Positions 7,852 through 18,286 of a stretch of 21,887 nt of DNA are shown piece by piece. Every line of letters begins with the position of its first letter. Positions within the stretch are counted from its first letter, which is position 1. The notes under the pieces were generated by a model. That model had not been told where the DNA came from and searched no databases. It saw only the letters and a program-made list of their open reading frames with translations. A program made the position numbers and the translations under genes. The DNA comes from Vicinamibacteria bacterium (GTDB lineage: Bacteria > Acidobacteriota > Vicinamibacteria > Vicinamibacterales > 2-12-FULL-66-21), in the NCBI GenBank assembly GCA_025937075.1, contig JAICSD010000011.1, forward strand, positions 1 to 21,887, in the 5' to 3' direction.

Positions 7852-7919
7852 TCGCCCTTGACGCTAGTGTCTCGCGATGTCAGCAGCGACGTGCGATCTT
7901 TCGTGGACAGTGAATACTG

Positions 7920-10118
7920 ATGGACCGTGAACTGCTGATCGAAATTGGCGTCGAGGAGCTGCCGGCGGCGTGGATGCCGGATCTCACGCGGCAGCTCAAG
8001 GACGCGCTGGGCGCGCGTCTTCGCGGGATGCGCATGACACCGGACGTGCCGGTCGAGTCGTTCAGCACGCCGCGCCGGCTGACGGCGCGGATCGGCCGCA
8101 TCCCGGAGCGCCAGGAGGATCTCGACGAGGAGATCACCGGACCGCCTGTGTCGGCGGCGTTCACGCCCTCGGGCGAACCCACGCCCGCCGCGCTTGGTTT
8201 CGCGCGAAAACAAGGAATTCCCTTCGAAGCGCTGGAACGCAAGGAAACGCCCAAGGGCACGTATCTGCTCGCGCGCAAGCGTCAGCGCGGGAAGAGCGCC
8301 GTCGATGCGCTGCCCGACCTGCTCGCGGGTCTGCTCCGCGACATCTCGTTCCCGAAACAGATGCACTGGGACGCGATGCTGGACGACGGGCGTGGGGAGC
8401 TGCAGTTCGGACGTCCGATTCGGTGGCTGTTGTTCCTGTACGGAGGCCGCGTCGTCCCGTTCACGATCGGCCGCATGCCGAACGCTGCGGGTCCGCTGGT
8501 GCAGGAAGTCAGCACCGGTGCCGTCACCTACGGGCATCGCTTTCTCGCCACCAGCGGCCGTGCGGGACGTTCGATCAAGGTGCGCACGTTCGACGACTAT
8601 CGCGCGCGGCTCGGTGAGCACTTCGTCATCCTCGATCATGCAGAGCGCCGCGACCGGATCGCGCGCGAGCTGGAGCTGAAGTCGCGCAAGCTGGGTGGAC
8701 GCGTTGTCGTCCGCGATCACGCGGCGCTGCTGGACGAGGTCGCGGATCTCGTCGAGTATCCCGGGGTGGTCGCGGGCTTCTTCGAGCGCTCGTTCCTCGA
8801 GCTGCCGCACGAAGTCCTGACGACAACGCTGGTCCATCATCAGCACTTTTTCCCGGTGACGGACGACAAGGGGCATTTGAAGGAAGCATTCCTTGCCGTC
8901 GTCAATACATCGCCGCCCGACGAACGGCCGATTGCGCGCAACGCCGAACGCGTCGTCACGGCGCGCTTGCGCGATGCGAAGTTCTTCTGGGAGAGCGATC
9001 GGCGAACGCGCCTCGAAGACCGTCTCGAGCGGCTGCATTCCGTCGTCTTTCACAAGAAGCTGGGCAGCTACCGCGACAAGGCGCAGCGGATCGAGCGCGT
9101 GGCTCGCGTGATTGCCGCTGACGCCTTCGGCCAGCCGGATCAGGCCGAGGCGGCCGCCAAGGCGGCGCGGCTCGCCAAGACGGATCTGACGACCGACATG
9201 GTGTTCGAGTTCACCGAACTGCAGGGCACCATGGGCGGCATTTACGCGCGCGGAGAAGGCTTGCCCGAACAGGTCTGGAAGGCGATCTACTACCAGTACC
9301 TTCCCGTGGGCGTGGAACCGGAGGCGCCGCCCACCCGCGCGCAGCTCGGTGCCGGGGCGGTCGTCTGGGCCGCCGTCGGGCTCGCGGACAAGATCGACAG
9401 CGTCGCCGGGCTGATGAAGGTCGGCGAGCGCGCGACCGGATCGCGCGATCCCTTCGGCCTCCGCCGCCAGACGCAGGGGGTCGTCAAGATTCTGATGGAC
9501 CTTCCCGAGCTGACGGGCATCGATCGGGAGATCGGCGTCGGATCGCTCGTCGAGATTGCCGATCCGCTGCTGCCCGATGCGGCCGCGGAATCGTGGGATT
9601 CGGCATCCGTTGCGGCATTCGCGCAGGAACGGATTCGTTACGCGCTCGAGCAGCGGGGCTTCTCGCTCGGGCAGATTCGCAGTGCGGTATCTGGCATCAA
9701 CCACGACAATCCTTTGCGCGCCCGGCGCATTGCCGAGGCGCTCAAGGCGCTCGACGGCTCGGACGATCTGCGCGCACTGGCGGTGCTCTTCAAGCGCGTG
9801 AAGAACATCGCGCGCGAGCTGAAGGAACCGGGAGCACTCGATCGCTCGGCGCTCACCGAACCGGCGGAGACGGCGCTGCTGTCGGATCTGGACGCACGGC
9901 GGCCGCGAATCGCGCAGGCGATTGCGGCGAGGGACTACCGGCGCGCGCTAACGGAGATCGCGGGGCTGCGACCCGCGGTCGATCGATTCTTCACGGAAGT
10001 CTTCGTGATGGCGGAGGATGCGCGGCTGAAACGCGCGCGCCTGACGTTGATGGCGGACTTGCGGGATCTCGTTCTCGATCTCGCCGACATTTCGGAAATC
10101 GTTCCTCAAGCGGAGTAG
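7920..10118 (+). CDS. glyS: Glycyl-tRNA synthetase beta subunit
   Basis: GlyS is the beta subunit of glycyl-tRNA synthetase and contributes tRNA binding. The N-terminus LLIEIGVEELPAAWMP is the family signature. Other matches are FSTPRRLTARI, the GPP segment near 79-82, FPKQMHWDAM, FGRPIRWLLFLY, HEVLTTTLVHHQHFFPV, ELQGTMGGIYARGEG and the C-terminal DALR-type anticodon-binding region (about 620-725). The 732 residues are slightly above the usual length of about 690. The start ATG 7920 has no clear Shine-Dalgarno site. It follows glyQ by 68 bases and ppdK follows after 11 bases. Confidence 0.95.
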   Translation: MDRELLIEIGVEELPAAWMPDLTRQLKDALGARLRGMRMTPDVPVESFSTPRRLTARIGRIPERQEDLDEEITGPPVSAAFTPSGEPTPAALGFARKQGIPFEALERKETPKGTYLLARKRQRGKSAVDALPDLLAGLLRDISFPKQMHWDAMLDDGRGELQFGRPIRWLLFLYGGRVVPFTIGRMPNAAGPLVQEVSTGAVTYGHRFLATSGRAGRSIKVRTFDDYRARLGEHFVILDHAERRDRIARELELKSRKLGGRVVVRDHAALLDEVADLVEYPGVVAGFFERSFLELPHEVLTTTLVHHQHFFPVTDDKGHLKEAFLAVVNTSPPDERPIARNAERVVTARLRDAKFFWESDRRTRLEDRLERLHSVVFHKKLGSYRDKAQRIERVARVIAADAFGQPDQAEAAAKAARLAKTDLTTDMVFEFTELQGTMGGIYARGEGLPEQVWKAIYYQYLPVGVEPEAPPTRAQLGAGAVVWAAVGLADKIDSVAGLMKVGERATGSRDPFGLRRQTQGVVKILMDLPELTGIDREIGVGSLVEIADPLLPDAAAESWDSASVAAFAQERIRYALEQRGFSLGQIRSAVSGINHDNPLRARRIAEALKALDGSDDLRALAVLFKRVKNIARELKEPGALDRSALTEPAETALLSDLDARRPRIAQAIAARDYRRALTEIAGLRPAVDRFFTEVFVMAEDARLKRARLTLMADLRDLVLDLADISEIVPQAE

Positions 10119-10129
10119 ACGACACGCAC

Positions 10130-12933
<2,804 letters not shown>

Positions 12934-12937
<4 letters not shown>

Positions 12938-13899
12938 TCAGGGTTTACGCCCACACCGGCAACGCCACGCGGGCGGTCGATCGCGTCGATCCCGCGTGGC
13001 TCGAACCCGGCAGCGGCGCAATCCTCTGGGTCGATCTGATGAATCCCTCCGCCGAGGAGGGAAAGGTCCTTTCGGACGTCTTCCACTTCCACGATCTGGC
13101 GGTGGAAGACGCTCTCGGGACCACGCACTTCCCGAAGGTCGAGTCGTACGGGGACTACCTCTACGTCATCCTCCACCGCATCGACTTCAAGGCGCCGGAG
13201 CACTGCTTCCGCACCTACGACGTCGACTTCTTCCTCGGGTCGAACTATCTCGTCACGATTCACAGCGGCGACTCGAGGTCCATCGAGGAGATCTCGCAGG
13301 TCTGCGAGCGGAATACGCTCGCGCTGGGCGAAGGCCCTGCGGGGCTCATGCACCGCATCATCGATTCGATCGTCGACCACTATCAGCCGGAGATCGACGA
13401 GCTGAGCGATCGGCTCGATAATCTCGAAAAGGAAGTGTTCGAGCGGACGAATCCGCGCCTTGCAAAGGCCATCCTCGACTTCAAGCGCGACGTTTCCTCG
13501 CTGCGGCGGGTCGTGCAGCCGCAGCGGGACGTTGTCGGCCGGCTCGCCCGCCGCGAGTTCCCCTTCATCGACGAGGCGATCTCGTACCGGTTTCGCGACG
13601 TGCACGATCATCTCGTGCGCCTCGCGGACGAATCGATGTTCTACCAGGACCGGATCACGAGCCTGCTCGACGCGCACCTGTCGACGGTCTCGAACCAGTT
13701 GAACAGCGTCATGAAGATCCTGACCGTCATCGCGACGGTCTTCATGCCGCTGACGTTCATCACGGGCCTGTACGGCATGAACGTGGATTTGCCGCACTTC
13801 GGTCTGGGCGGTACGACCATGTTCTGGATCCTCATGCTGATCATGATGGCGATCAGCGGCGGTATGCTGGCGATGTTCCGCAGCCGCGGATGGATTTAG
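12934..13899 (+). CDS. corA: CorA-family Mg2+/divalent cation channel
   Basis: CorA proteins are pentameric inner-membrane channels for Mg2+ (some carry Co2+, Ni2+ or Zn2+). The 321-residue product has the soluble N-terminal domain and long stalk helix, then two C-terminal membrane helices (about 260-280 and 291-312). The GMN signature (281-283) follows FMPLTFITGLY at the end of the first helix. The start is TTG 12934, overlapping the ppdK stop as TTGA. There is no in-frame ATG or GTG nearby, and GAAGG about seven bases upstream may serve as ribosome binding site. The C-terminal loop (DLPHFGLGG) fits CorA. Mg2+ as substrate is inferred from the family. Confidence 0.92.
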
Positions 13900-13905
13900 T
13901 GGGGT

Positions 13906-13926
13906 GCGGGCGACTGCGTCGCCCGC
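13906..13926 (+). repeat. Perfect hairpin after corA
   Basis: GCGGGCGAC (13906-13914), loop TGC, then GTCGCCCGC (13918-13926) form a nine-base-pair stem seven bases after the corA stop. It could end transcription or protect the 3' end, but no T-tract follows, so it is not a typical intrinsic terminator. It could also be another REP-like unit. Confidence 0.55.
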
Positions 13927-13933
13927 GTGTCAA

Positions 13934-14037
13934 TGTTGAATGATGAATGTTAAATGCCAAACGTCGAATCCGCCGAATCGGCCCAGCGTGCGGCAGTGAA
14001 CGTTTAACATTCACCATTGAGCATTTGACATTGACAG
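13934..14037 (+). repeat. Inverted pair of heptanucleotide arrays between corA and mutL
   Basis: Left arm 13934-13968 is five consecutive heptamers: TGTTGAA, TGATGAA, TGTTAAA, TGCCAAA and CGTCGAA, consensus TGNNNAA. Right arm 14003-14030 is four heptamers of the complementary form: TTTAACA, TTCACCA, TTGAGCA and TTTGACA, consensus TTNNNCA, with a diverged unit on each side. The two arms are inverted copies with a GC-rich centre (13969-13995), so a long imperfect stem-loop is possible. The arms are AT-rich in a GC-rich setting. This fills most of the 151-base gap before mutL. Confidence 0.8.
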
Positions 14038-14050
14038 AGTTCTTCTCACG

Positions 14051-15823
14051 ATGCCCCGAATTCACAAACTTCCCCCTGACCTCGCCAACCAGATCGCCGC
14101 CGGCGAGGTCGTCGAGCGCCCCGCGTCCGTCGTCAAGGAGCTGGTCGAGAACGCGCTCGATGCCGGCGCGACGCGCATCGCGATTGCGATCGAGCTGGGC
14201 GGCAAGAAGCTGATTCGCGTGGAGGACGACGGGGAAGGGATGGACCCGGAGGACGCGCGGCTTGCGATCGAGCGGCACGCGACGAGCAAGATTCGCCGCG
14301 CCGACGATCTCGGCACGATCCGGACGCTCGGGTTCCGCGGCGAGGCGCTGCCGAGCATCGCGTCGGTATCGCACTTCACGCTGCGCACCCGCGCCAGGGG
14401 GATGGAGAGTGGAGCCGAGATCCGCGTCAACGCCGGCGCGATTGCGTCCATCCGCGAGGTCGGCGCGCCTGAAGGTACTTGTATCGAAGTTGCCGACCTC
14501 TTCTATAACCTGCCGGCCCGACGCAAGTTCCTGAAGTCGGACACGGCGGAAGCCACGCAGATCTCCCGTTTGGCGACGCAGCTGGCGCTTGGGTACCACG
14601 AGGTCGGCTTCACGCTGACGAGCGGATCGCGGACGCTGCTGCAGTGCCCGCCCGCACCTACACTGCAAGATCGTTTCTTCCAGTTGTTCGGCGACCGGCC
14701 CGATCTCGTCGTGGTGCGCAAGGACGCCGGCGGCCTGTCGATCGAAGGCTACGCCGCGGCGCTCGCGGATCAAGGACCGGTCCGCGGCGCACAGAACGTG
14801 TTCGTGAACCGCCGGATCGTGAAGGACCGCACCATCGCGCACGCAATCATCGACGCGTACAGCGTGGCGACCATCAAGGAGCGCAGCCCCGAGGTCCACC
14901 TCTTCATCAAGGTGCCTGCGGATCGCGTCGACGTGAACGTCCATCCGACGAAAGCGGAGGTGCGTTTTCTGGAAGGGTCGTTCGTGCACGAGGTCATCCG
15001 CCGCGCGCTTGGAGACGCGCTCGGCCAGAGCCGCGCGCCGGAGTACCAGCTCGCCGCTGTCCAGATTCGTCCGAGCGAGCCGGCCAACCTGACGATTCCC
15101 GGCGTACTCTCGGGCGCGTCGATCGCCAATCGCTGGAGCGGCGAATCGTTGACCGGCCGTTCGTACGAACCGCAGAACCCGAACCCCGAACCCCAGAACC
15201 AGACCTCGAACACTGAACCCCGAACCCCGAACCCGGCGGAATCCATTAGACCCATGATTCCGCTGGGCCAATTCCGCGACACCTTCATCATCGCGGTGGA
15301 CGACGAAGGAGTGGCCATCGTCGACCAGCACGTCGCACATGAGCGGGTGTTGTTCGAGCAGCTGATGGAGCGTCTGACGAGCGGACGGCTGGAGAGCCAG
15401 CGTCTGCTCACGCCGCTGGTGCTCGAGCTGTCCACCGCACAGCGTGACGCGCTCCGCCAGCACGCGGCCACCCTGGAGCGGCTCGGCATCGACATTCAGG
15501 AGTTCAGCGGCGGTGCCGTCCGGCTGTCCGCCGTGCCCGCGCTGCTCGATCCGGCCTCATGCGAGGCGGCGATTCGCGCGCTGGCCGAGGATCTCGAGGG
15601 GCTGGACCGGGGATCTCCTGTCGAGGACGCGCTTCGACGCATCGCGGCGACGATGGCCTGCCATGCTGCTGTGAAGGCAAACTATACACTCACGCTGGAG
15701 AAGATGCGGTACATCCTCGAGGAGCTGCGTCGGACTGCATTTTCAAGCGTTTGCCCGCATGGGCGCCCGGTCGTGCTGCGGCTCACCCGCAGGGAGATCG
15801 AGAAAAATTTTCAAAGGATTTGA
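14051..15823 (+). CDS. mutL: DNA mismatch repair protein MutL (endonuclease type)
   Basis: MutL couples mismatch recognition by MutS to strand removal. The N-terminal GHKL ATPase has ELVENALDAGA (catalytic Glu30, Mg-binding Asn34), VEDDGEGM (57-64) and TLGFRGEALPSI (92-103). The C-terminal dimerisation domain carries the metal-dependent endonuclease motifs of MutL proteins from bacteria lacking MutH: DQHVAHERVLFE (from Asp425; usual form DQHAxxExxxxE, so one Ala-to-Val change), ACHAAVKAN (Cys537) and CPHGRP (Cys568). It is therefore probably a nicking MutL. The linker at residues 373-395 (rich in Pro, Asn, Glu) is encoded by a heptanucleotide repeat. The product has 590 residues; start ATG 14051. 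Confidence 0.95.
   Translation: MPRIHKLPPDLANQIAAGEVVERPASVVKELVENALDAGATRIAIAIELGGKKLIRVEDDGEGMDPEDARLAIERHATSKIRRADDLGTIRTLGFRGEALPSIASVSHFTLRTRARGMESGAEIRVNAGAIASIREVGAPEGTCIEVADLFYNLPARRKFLKSDTAEATQISRLATQLALGYHEVGFTLTSGSRTLLQCPPAPTLQDRFFQLFGDRPDLVVVRKDAGGLSIEGYAAALADQGPVRGAQNVFVNRRIVKDRTIAHAIIDAYSVATIKERSPEVHLFIKVPADRVDVNVHPTKAEVRFLEGSFVHEVIRRALGDALGQSRAPEYQLAAVQIRPSEPANLTIPGVLSGASIANRWSGESLTGRSYEPQNPNPEPQNQTSNTEPRTPNPAESIRPMIPLGQFRDTFIIAVDDEGVAIVDQHVAHERVLFEQLMERLTSGRLESQRLLTPLVLELSTAQRDALRQHAATLERLGIDIQEFSGGAVRLSAVPALLDPASCEAAIRALAEDLEGLDRGSPVEDALRRIAATMACHAAVKANYTLTLEKMRYILEELRRTAFSSVCPHGRPVVLRLTRREIEKNFQRI
15166..15235 (+). repeat. Heptanucleotide repeat in the mutL linker
   Basis: About ten GAACCCC-like units occur with spacings of 6-8 bases, mostly 7: GAAC begins at 15167, 15175, 15181, 15188, 15196, 15208, 15215, 15222 and 15229. 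Small length changes cancel out, keeping the mutL frame open across the array. It encodes a low-complexity segment of the type EPQNPNPEPQN...EPRTPNP between the ATPase and endonuclease domains. Confidence 0.78.
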
Positions 15824-15843
15824 CCTGGACGGTGTATATAGGC

Positions 15844-15872
15844 TTGACGAATCTGCTCCCCCGGTTTACTCT
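15844..15872 (+). promoter_or_regulatory. Candidate sigma-70 promoter after mutL
   Basis: TTGACG (15844-15849) matches TTGACA at five of six positions. Seventeen bases later TACTCT (15867-15872) matches TATAAT at three of six. Transcription would start near 15879 and produce a leader of about 160 bases before the protease gene, covering both hairpins and the structured leader. The -10 is weak. Confidence 0.35.
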
Positions 15873-15902
15873 TTTCGCATCCCAGCAACTCGACCTGCGG
15901 CG

Positions 15903-15923
15903 GGTTCGCTGTAGTAGCGAACC
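15903..15923 (+). repeat. Hairpin in the 5' region of the protease gene
   Basis: GGTTCGCT (15903-15910), loop GTAGT, then AGCGAACC (15916-15923) form a perfect eight-base-pair stem. A second small stem follows (CGTCC, loop GAA, GGGCG, 15924-15936, one G-T pair). These may be part of the leader RNA or separate REP-like units. Confidence 0.5.
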
Positions 15924-15942
15924 GTCCGAAGGGCGCGTCTGT

Positions 15943-16034
15943 TCCAAGCGATAAAGGCGCTCCGGCTCAGCCGGAGCCGCAAAGCTGTAAGCCCCTGTGC
16001 GCTCCTGCGGGGTGATTTAGCTGCCGAACTTGGA
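15943..16034 (+). ncRNA. Structured leader RNA, possible cyclic di-GMP-I (GEMM)-like riboswitch
   Basis: The sequence folds by eye into a three-way junction. P1 is TCCAAG (15943-15948) with CTTGGA (16029-16034), continued by GGC (15956-15958) with GCC (16023-16025). P2 is GCTCCGGC, loop TCA, GCCGGAGC (15959-15977). The joining segment CGCAAA leads to P3: GCT (15984-15986) with AGC (16019-16021), and CCCC (15992-15995) with GGGG (16009-16012). The pieces AAAGGC, CGCAAAGC and UAGC..GCCGA resemble the c-di-GMP-I consensus, but the usual AAACC and GGGUU segments and the GNRA loop are missing. It may be a divergent member or an unrelated RNA. The 3' strand of P1 holds the GGA of the ribosome binding site, so folding could block translation. 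Confidence 0.42.
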
Positions 16035-16037
16035 GAG
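16032..16037 (+). promoter_or_regulatory. Ribosome binding site partly inside the leader stem
   Basis: GGAGAG lies five bases before ATG 16043. Its first three bases pair in the closing stem of the upstream RNA fold, so access of ribosomes would depend on that fold. Confidence 0.6.
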
Positions 16038-16042
16038 TACAT

Positions 16043-16933
16043 ATGTCCGTTCGCGGTTTCTTGCCCACGCTGCTGTTTGCCCTCTCCGCCGTAGTGTTTT
16101 TTGGCCTCGGGAACTTCCTCGCCGCACGCCAGGCCGCTGAGAACGAAAACGAACAGATCGCGGCGCTTCGCGCAGAGGTCGGCATGCTCCGGCGGCAGCA
16201 TCCGGTCGATTCGTCGCTCACCTCGGGCACCAGCGGACGCGTTGCGACACCCAAGCCCGCCACCGCGATGGACGATGAGAGCCGGGCCGCGCTCGTCGCC
16301 GACATCAAACGCGAACTGAAGAACGAGATGGGGCTGCTCCCGCTCAGCATGCTGCGCGAGCGGCGCGAGAGCTTCGTCGAGATGTATTCGTACGACACGA
16401 CGGGCTCGAGCAACTACGGCACCGCCGGGTACCTGGGTCACGGCTACTTCATCACCGTCAAGCACGGGGTCGTCGCACTCGGTAACGCACCGGAATCGCG
16501 CAAGATCACGTCGGTGAAACTGATGTACAAGGGGCGCGCGCTGGCTGCGCGTGTGATCGACACCGGCGACGCGCAGTTCGAGGTCGATCCGGGCGACTGG
16601 GCGATCCTGAAGGTCAAGGATGCCGTCGATCTTCCGCCGCTGGATGTGGACCTGGCGTTCCACTTCGACTTCGCCGATCCGATCTTCCGCCTCGGGAACG
16701 ACTACTCGAAGGGCATCATTCTCTCCACGGGCTACGTCGGGCAGCGAACCTCGACTAACCTGGTGACGTGCCTCACGGACGGCCATCCGGGCGTCTCGGG
16801 CGGCGGCGTTCTCAACGCCGATGGTCAACTCGTGGGGATTCCAATCGGACGGATGCAGGGGGACTATCGGTTCTCGTTCATCCTCCCGCTGCGCGCGGAC
16901 ATGTTCCGCAAAGTCCCGCATCTGAATTCGTAA
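16043..16933 (+). CDS. Membrane-anchored trypsin-like serine protease
   Basis: This 296-residue protein has an N-terminal membrane helix (about 7-27) or uncleaved signal, a short coiled-coil region (about 31-53), a polar linker, and a chymotrypsin-fold domain from about 110. The apparent catalytic triad is His141 (FITVKHGVV), Asp185 (DPGDWAILKV) and Ser252 (GHPGVSGGGVLNADG, in place of the usual GNSGGP). Spacing and the following VGIPIGR strand fit a trypsin-like peptidase of the HtrA/DegP general type. No PDZ domain is present. It is probably an extracytoplasmic protease tethered to the inner membrane. The substrate is unknown. It has its own 219-base upstream region with a candidate promoter and leader RNA. 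Confidence 0.72.
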   Translation: MSVRGFLPTLLFALSAVVFFGLGNFLAARQAAENENEQIAALRAEVGMLRRQHPVDSSLTSGTSGRVATPKPATAMDDESRAALVADIKRELKNEMGLLPLSMLRERRESFVEMYSYDTTGSSNYGTAGYLGHGYFITVKHGVVALGNAPESRKITSVKLMYKGRALAARVIDTGDAQFEVDPGDWAILKVKDAVDLPPLDVDLAFHFDFADPIFRLGNDYSKGIILSTGYVGQRTSTNLVTCLTDGHPGVSGGGVLNADGQLVGIPIGRMQGDYRFSFILPLRADMFRKVPHLNS

Positions 16934-16935
16934 TC

Positions 16936-16966
16936 GGCCTTCCGCCTGAAGGCGGAAGCCACGGAT
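16936..16966 (+). repeat. Single REP-like palindrome after the protease gene
   Basis: CTTCCGCC (16939-16946), loop TGAA, GGCGGAAG (16951-16958), then CCACGGAT (16959-16966). It is a perfect eight-base-pair hairpin three bases after the protease stop. It matches the reverse complement of the unit at 345-372 in ybeY at 25 of 28 positions. Two of the three differences are complementary, so pairing is kept. It could stabilise the 3' end of the protease message. Confidence 0.8.
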
Positions 16967-17009
16967 GTCTGGTGCCGGGCATACCGATTGCTGCCTACGC
17001 GCGCAGGTT

Positions 17010-18236
17010 ATGCGCTGGCGATCAGGCGCCCTCCTCACAGCCGTCCTTCTCCTGGTCGTCGCGGGCCCTGTTCTGCAGGCGGCGGTCACAGACGTCCGTC
17101 TGGTGACTTACGCAACTGGCTTCAACGCGCCGGTTGCGTTCGTTCAGGATCCCGCCGATTCTCGCGTCCAATTCGTCGTCGAACAGGCAGGCAGGATTCG
17201 GGTTGTCGTAGCGGGTCAGGTCCAGTCGACCGATTTTCTGGATCTGAGCGGGTCGATCCGCAGCGGCGGTGAGCAGGGTCTGCTCGGTCTCGCGTTCCCG
17301 TCCGACGGCGCGTCGAGCGGACGCTTCTACGTCAACTTCACCGATCCCGACGGCAACACCGTCATCGCGCGGTTCAGGCGATCGTCGAATCCGCGAGTCG
17401 CCGATCCTGAGAGCCGGTTCGATTTCCGCTGGTCGACGGGAGAGCGCACGATCCAGCAGCCGTTCGCGAATCACAACGGCGGCTGCCTCGCGTTCGGTCC
17501 GGACGGTTTCCTCTACATCGGGATGGGCGATGGCGGTTCCGGCGACGATCCGAACAACAACGCGCAGACCGGGTCCTCGCTGCTCGGCAAGATTCTCCGT
17601 ATCGACGTCTCGGTCGCCGATTCGGACCCGAACGGATTCAGGGTGCCGCCTGATAATCCGTTCGTCTCCGCGTCCGGGGTGCGGCCGGAGATCTGGAGCT
17701 TCGGGATGCGGAATCCCTGGCGATTCAGCTTCGACGATCCCGCGCGCGGCGGCACGGGAGCGCTCGTGATCGGGGACGTCGGACAGAACCAGTGGGAAGA
17801 AATCGATTACGAGCCGCGCGGCGGCGGCGGACGCAACTACGGGTGGAGCATTCGCGAAGGGGCGAATGCGCATCTCTCGAAGCCGCCGGCGTATCTGCCG
17901 CTGATCGATCCCGTCCACCAGTACGATCACTCCGTCGGCGCGTCGATTACCGGCGGCTACGTCTATCGCGGCTCGAGCCCGGAGCTGCGCGGGCGCTATT
18001 TCTTTGCGGACTTCGTGCGCGCGCGGATCTGGTCGATGGTGATCGGGACGGACTCCTCGGCCTCCGATATCGTCGAGCACACACCCGCGATTGCGACCGC
18101 GACGGGGCTGGGGAATATCAGCTCGTTCGGTGTCGATGCGTCTGGCGAGCTCTACGTCGTCGACTACTCGCGGGGGATGATCCTCCGGCTCGCGACCGCG
18201 CCGCGCGCGCCGACGAATTTGCGTATCATTCGATGA
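17010..18236 (+). CDS. Secreted glucose/sorbosone dehydrogenase-type beta-propeller protein
   Basis: The 408-residue product has an N-terminal signal peptide (1-25) and a GSDH-type six-bladed propeller related to soluble PQQ glucose dehydrogenase and E. coli YliI (aldose sugar dehydrogenase). Conserved pieces include GEQGLLGLAFPSD (87-99), FANHNGGCLAFGPDGFLYIGMG (152-173; His155 in the position of the catalytic histidine), LLGKILRIDVS, IWSFGMRNPWRFSFD and GDVGQNQWEEID. It probably oxidises sugars in the periplasm with PQQ, but substrate and cofactor are inferred. ATG 17010 is preferred because it starts the signal peptide; an upstream in-frame ATG at 16965 lies in the REP-like repeat. Confidence 0.85.
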   Translation: MRWRSGALLTAVLLLVVAGPVLQAAVTDVRLVTYATGFNAPVAFVQDPADSRVQFVVEQAGRIRVVVAGQVQSTDFLDLSGSIRSGGEQGLLGLAFPSDGASSGRFYVNFTDPDGNTVIARFRRSSNPRVADPESRFDFRWSTGERTIQQPFANHNGGCLAFGPDGFLYIGMGDGGSGDDPNNNAQTGSSLLGKILRIDVSVADSDPNGFRVPPDNPFVSASGVRPEIWSFGMRNPWRFSFDDPARGGTGALVIGDVGQNQWEEIDYEPRGGGGRNYGWSIREGANAHLSKPPAYLPLIDPVHQYDHSVGASITGGYVYRGSSPELRGRYFFADFVRARIWSMVIGTDSSASDIVEHTPAIATATGLGNISSFGVDASGELYVVDYSRGMILRLATAPRAPTNLRIIR

Positions 18237-18285
18237 GCGCGCAACTGAAGTTGCGCGCTACTCCGTGGGCCTGAAAGGCCCGCCG
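18236..18285. repeat. Two hairpins with TGAA loops between convergent genes
   Basis: AGCGCGCAAC (18236-18245), loop TGAA, GTTGCGCGCT (18250-18259) is a perfect ten-base-pair stem that begins in the last base of the upstream stop codon. GGGCCT (18267-18272), loop GAA, AGGCCC (18276-18281) follows. They fill the whole gap to the - strand rarA stop at 18287. The position suggests a two-way terminator, but no T-tracts flank the stems. The TGAA loop is shared with the REP-like units elsewhere. Confidence 0.6.
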
Positions 18286-18286
18286 T

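Noticed and set aside
7858..7919. TTGACG at 7858 as a -35 element for glyS
   Set aside because: No -10-like sequence lies at 16-18 bases from it, so a promoter cannot be supported.
7812..9704. Long open frame on the - strand opposite glyS
   Set aside because: It is a shadow of glyS, with no recognised motif. Its end only reads through the CGCAGAG-type repeat.
13934..14037. CRISPR-like appearance of short repeated units
   Set aside because: Units are seven bases long, contiguous and inverted around a centre, without 30-base spacers or cas genes.
15800..15823. AAAAATTTT stretch near the mutL end as a terminator
   Set aside because: It lies within mutL coding sequence, before the stop, and has no GC-rich stem next to it.
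16991..17007. CTGCC-TACGCGC-GCAGG inverted sequence before the GSDH-type gene
   Set aside because: The pairing is short and imperfect and could occur by chance in GC-rich sequence. No operator can be named.
16965..17009. Upstream ATG 16965 as start of the GSDH-type protein
   Set aside because: It would begin in the REP-like repeat and put 15 polar residues before an otherwise complete signal peptide starting at 17010.
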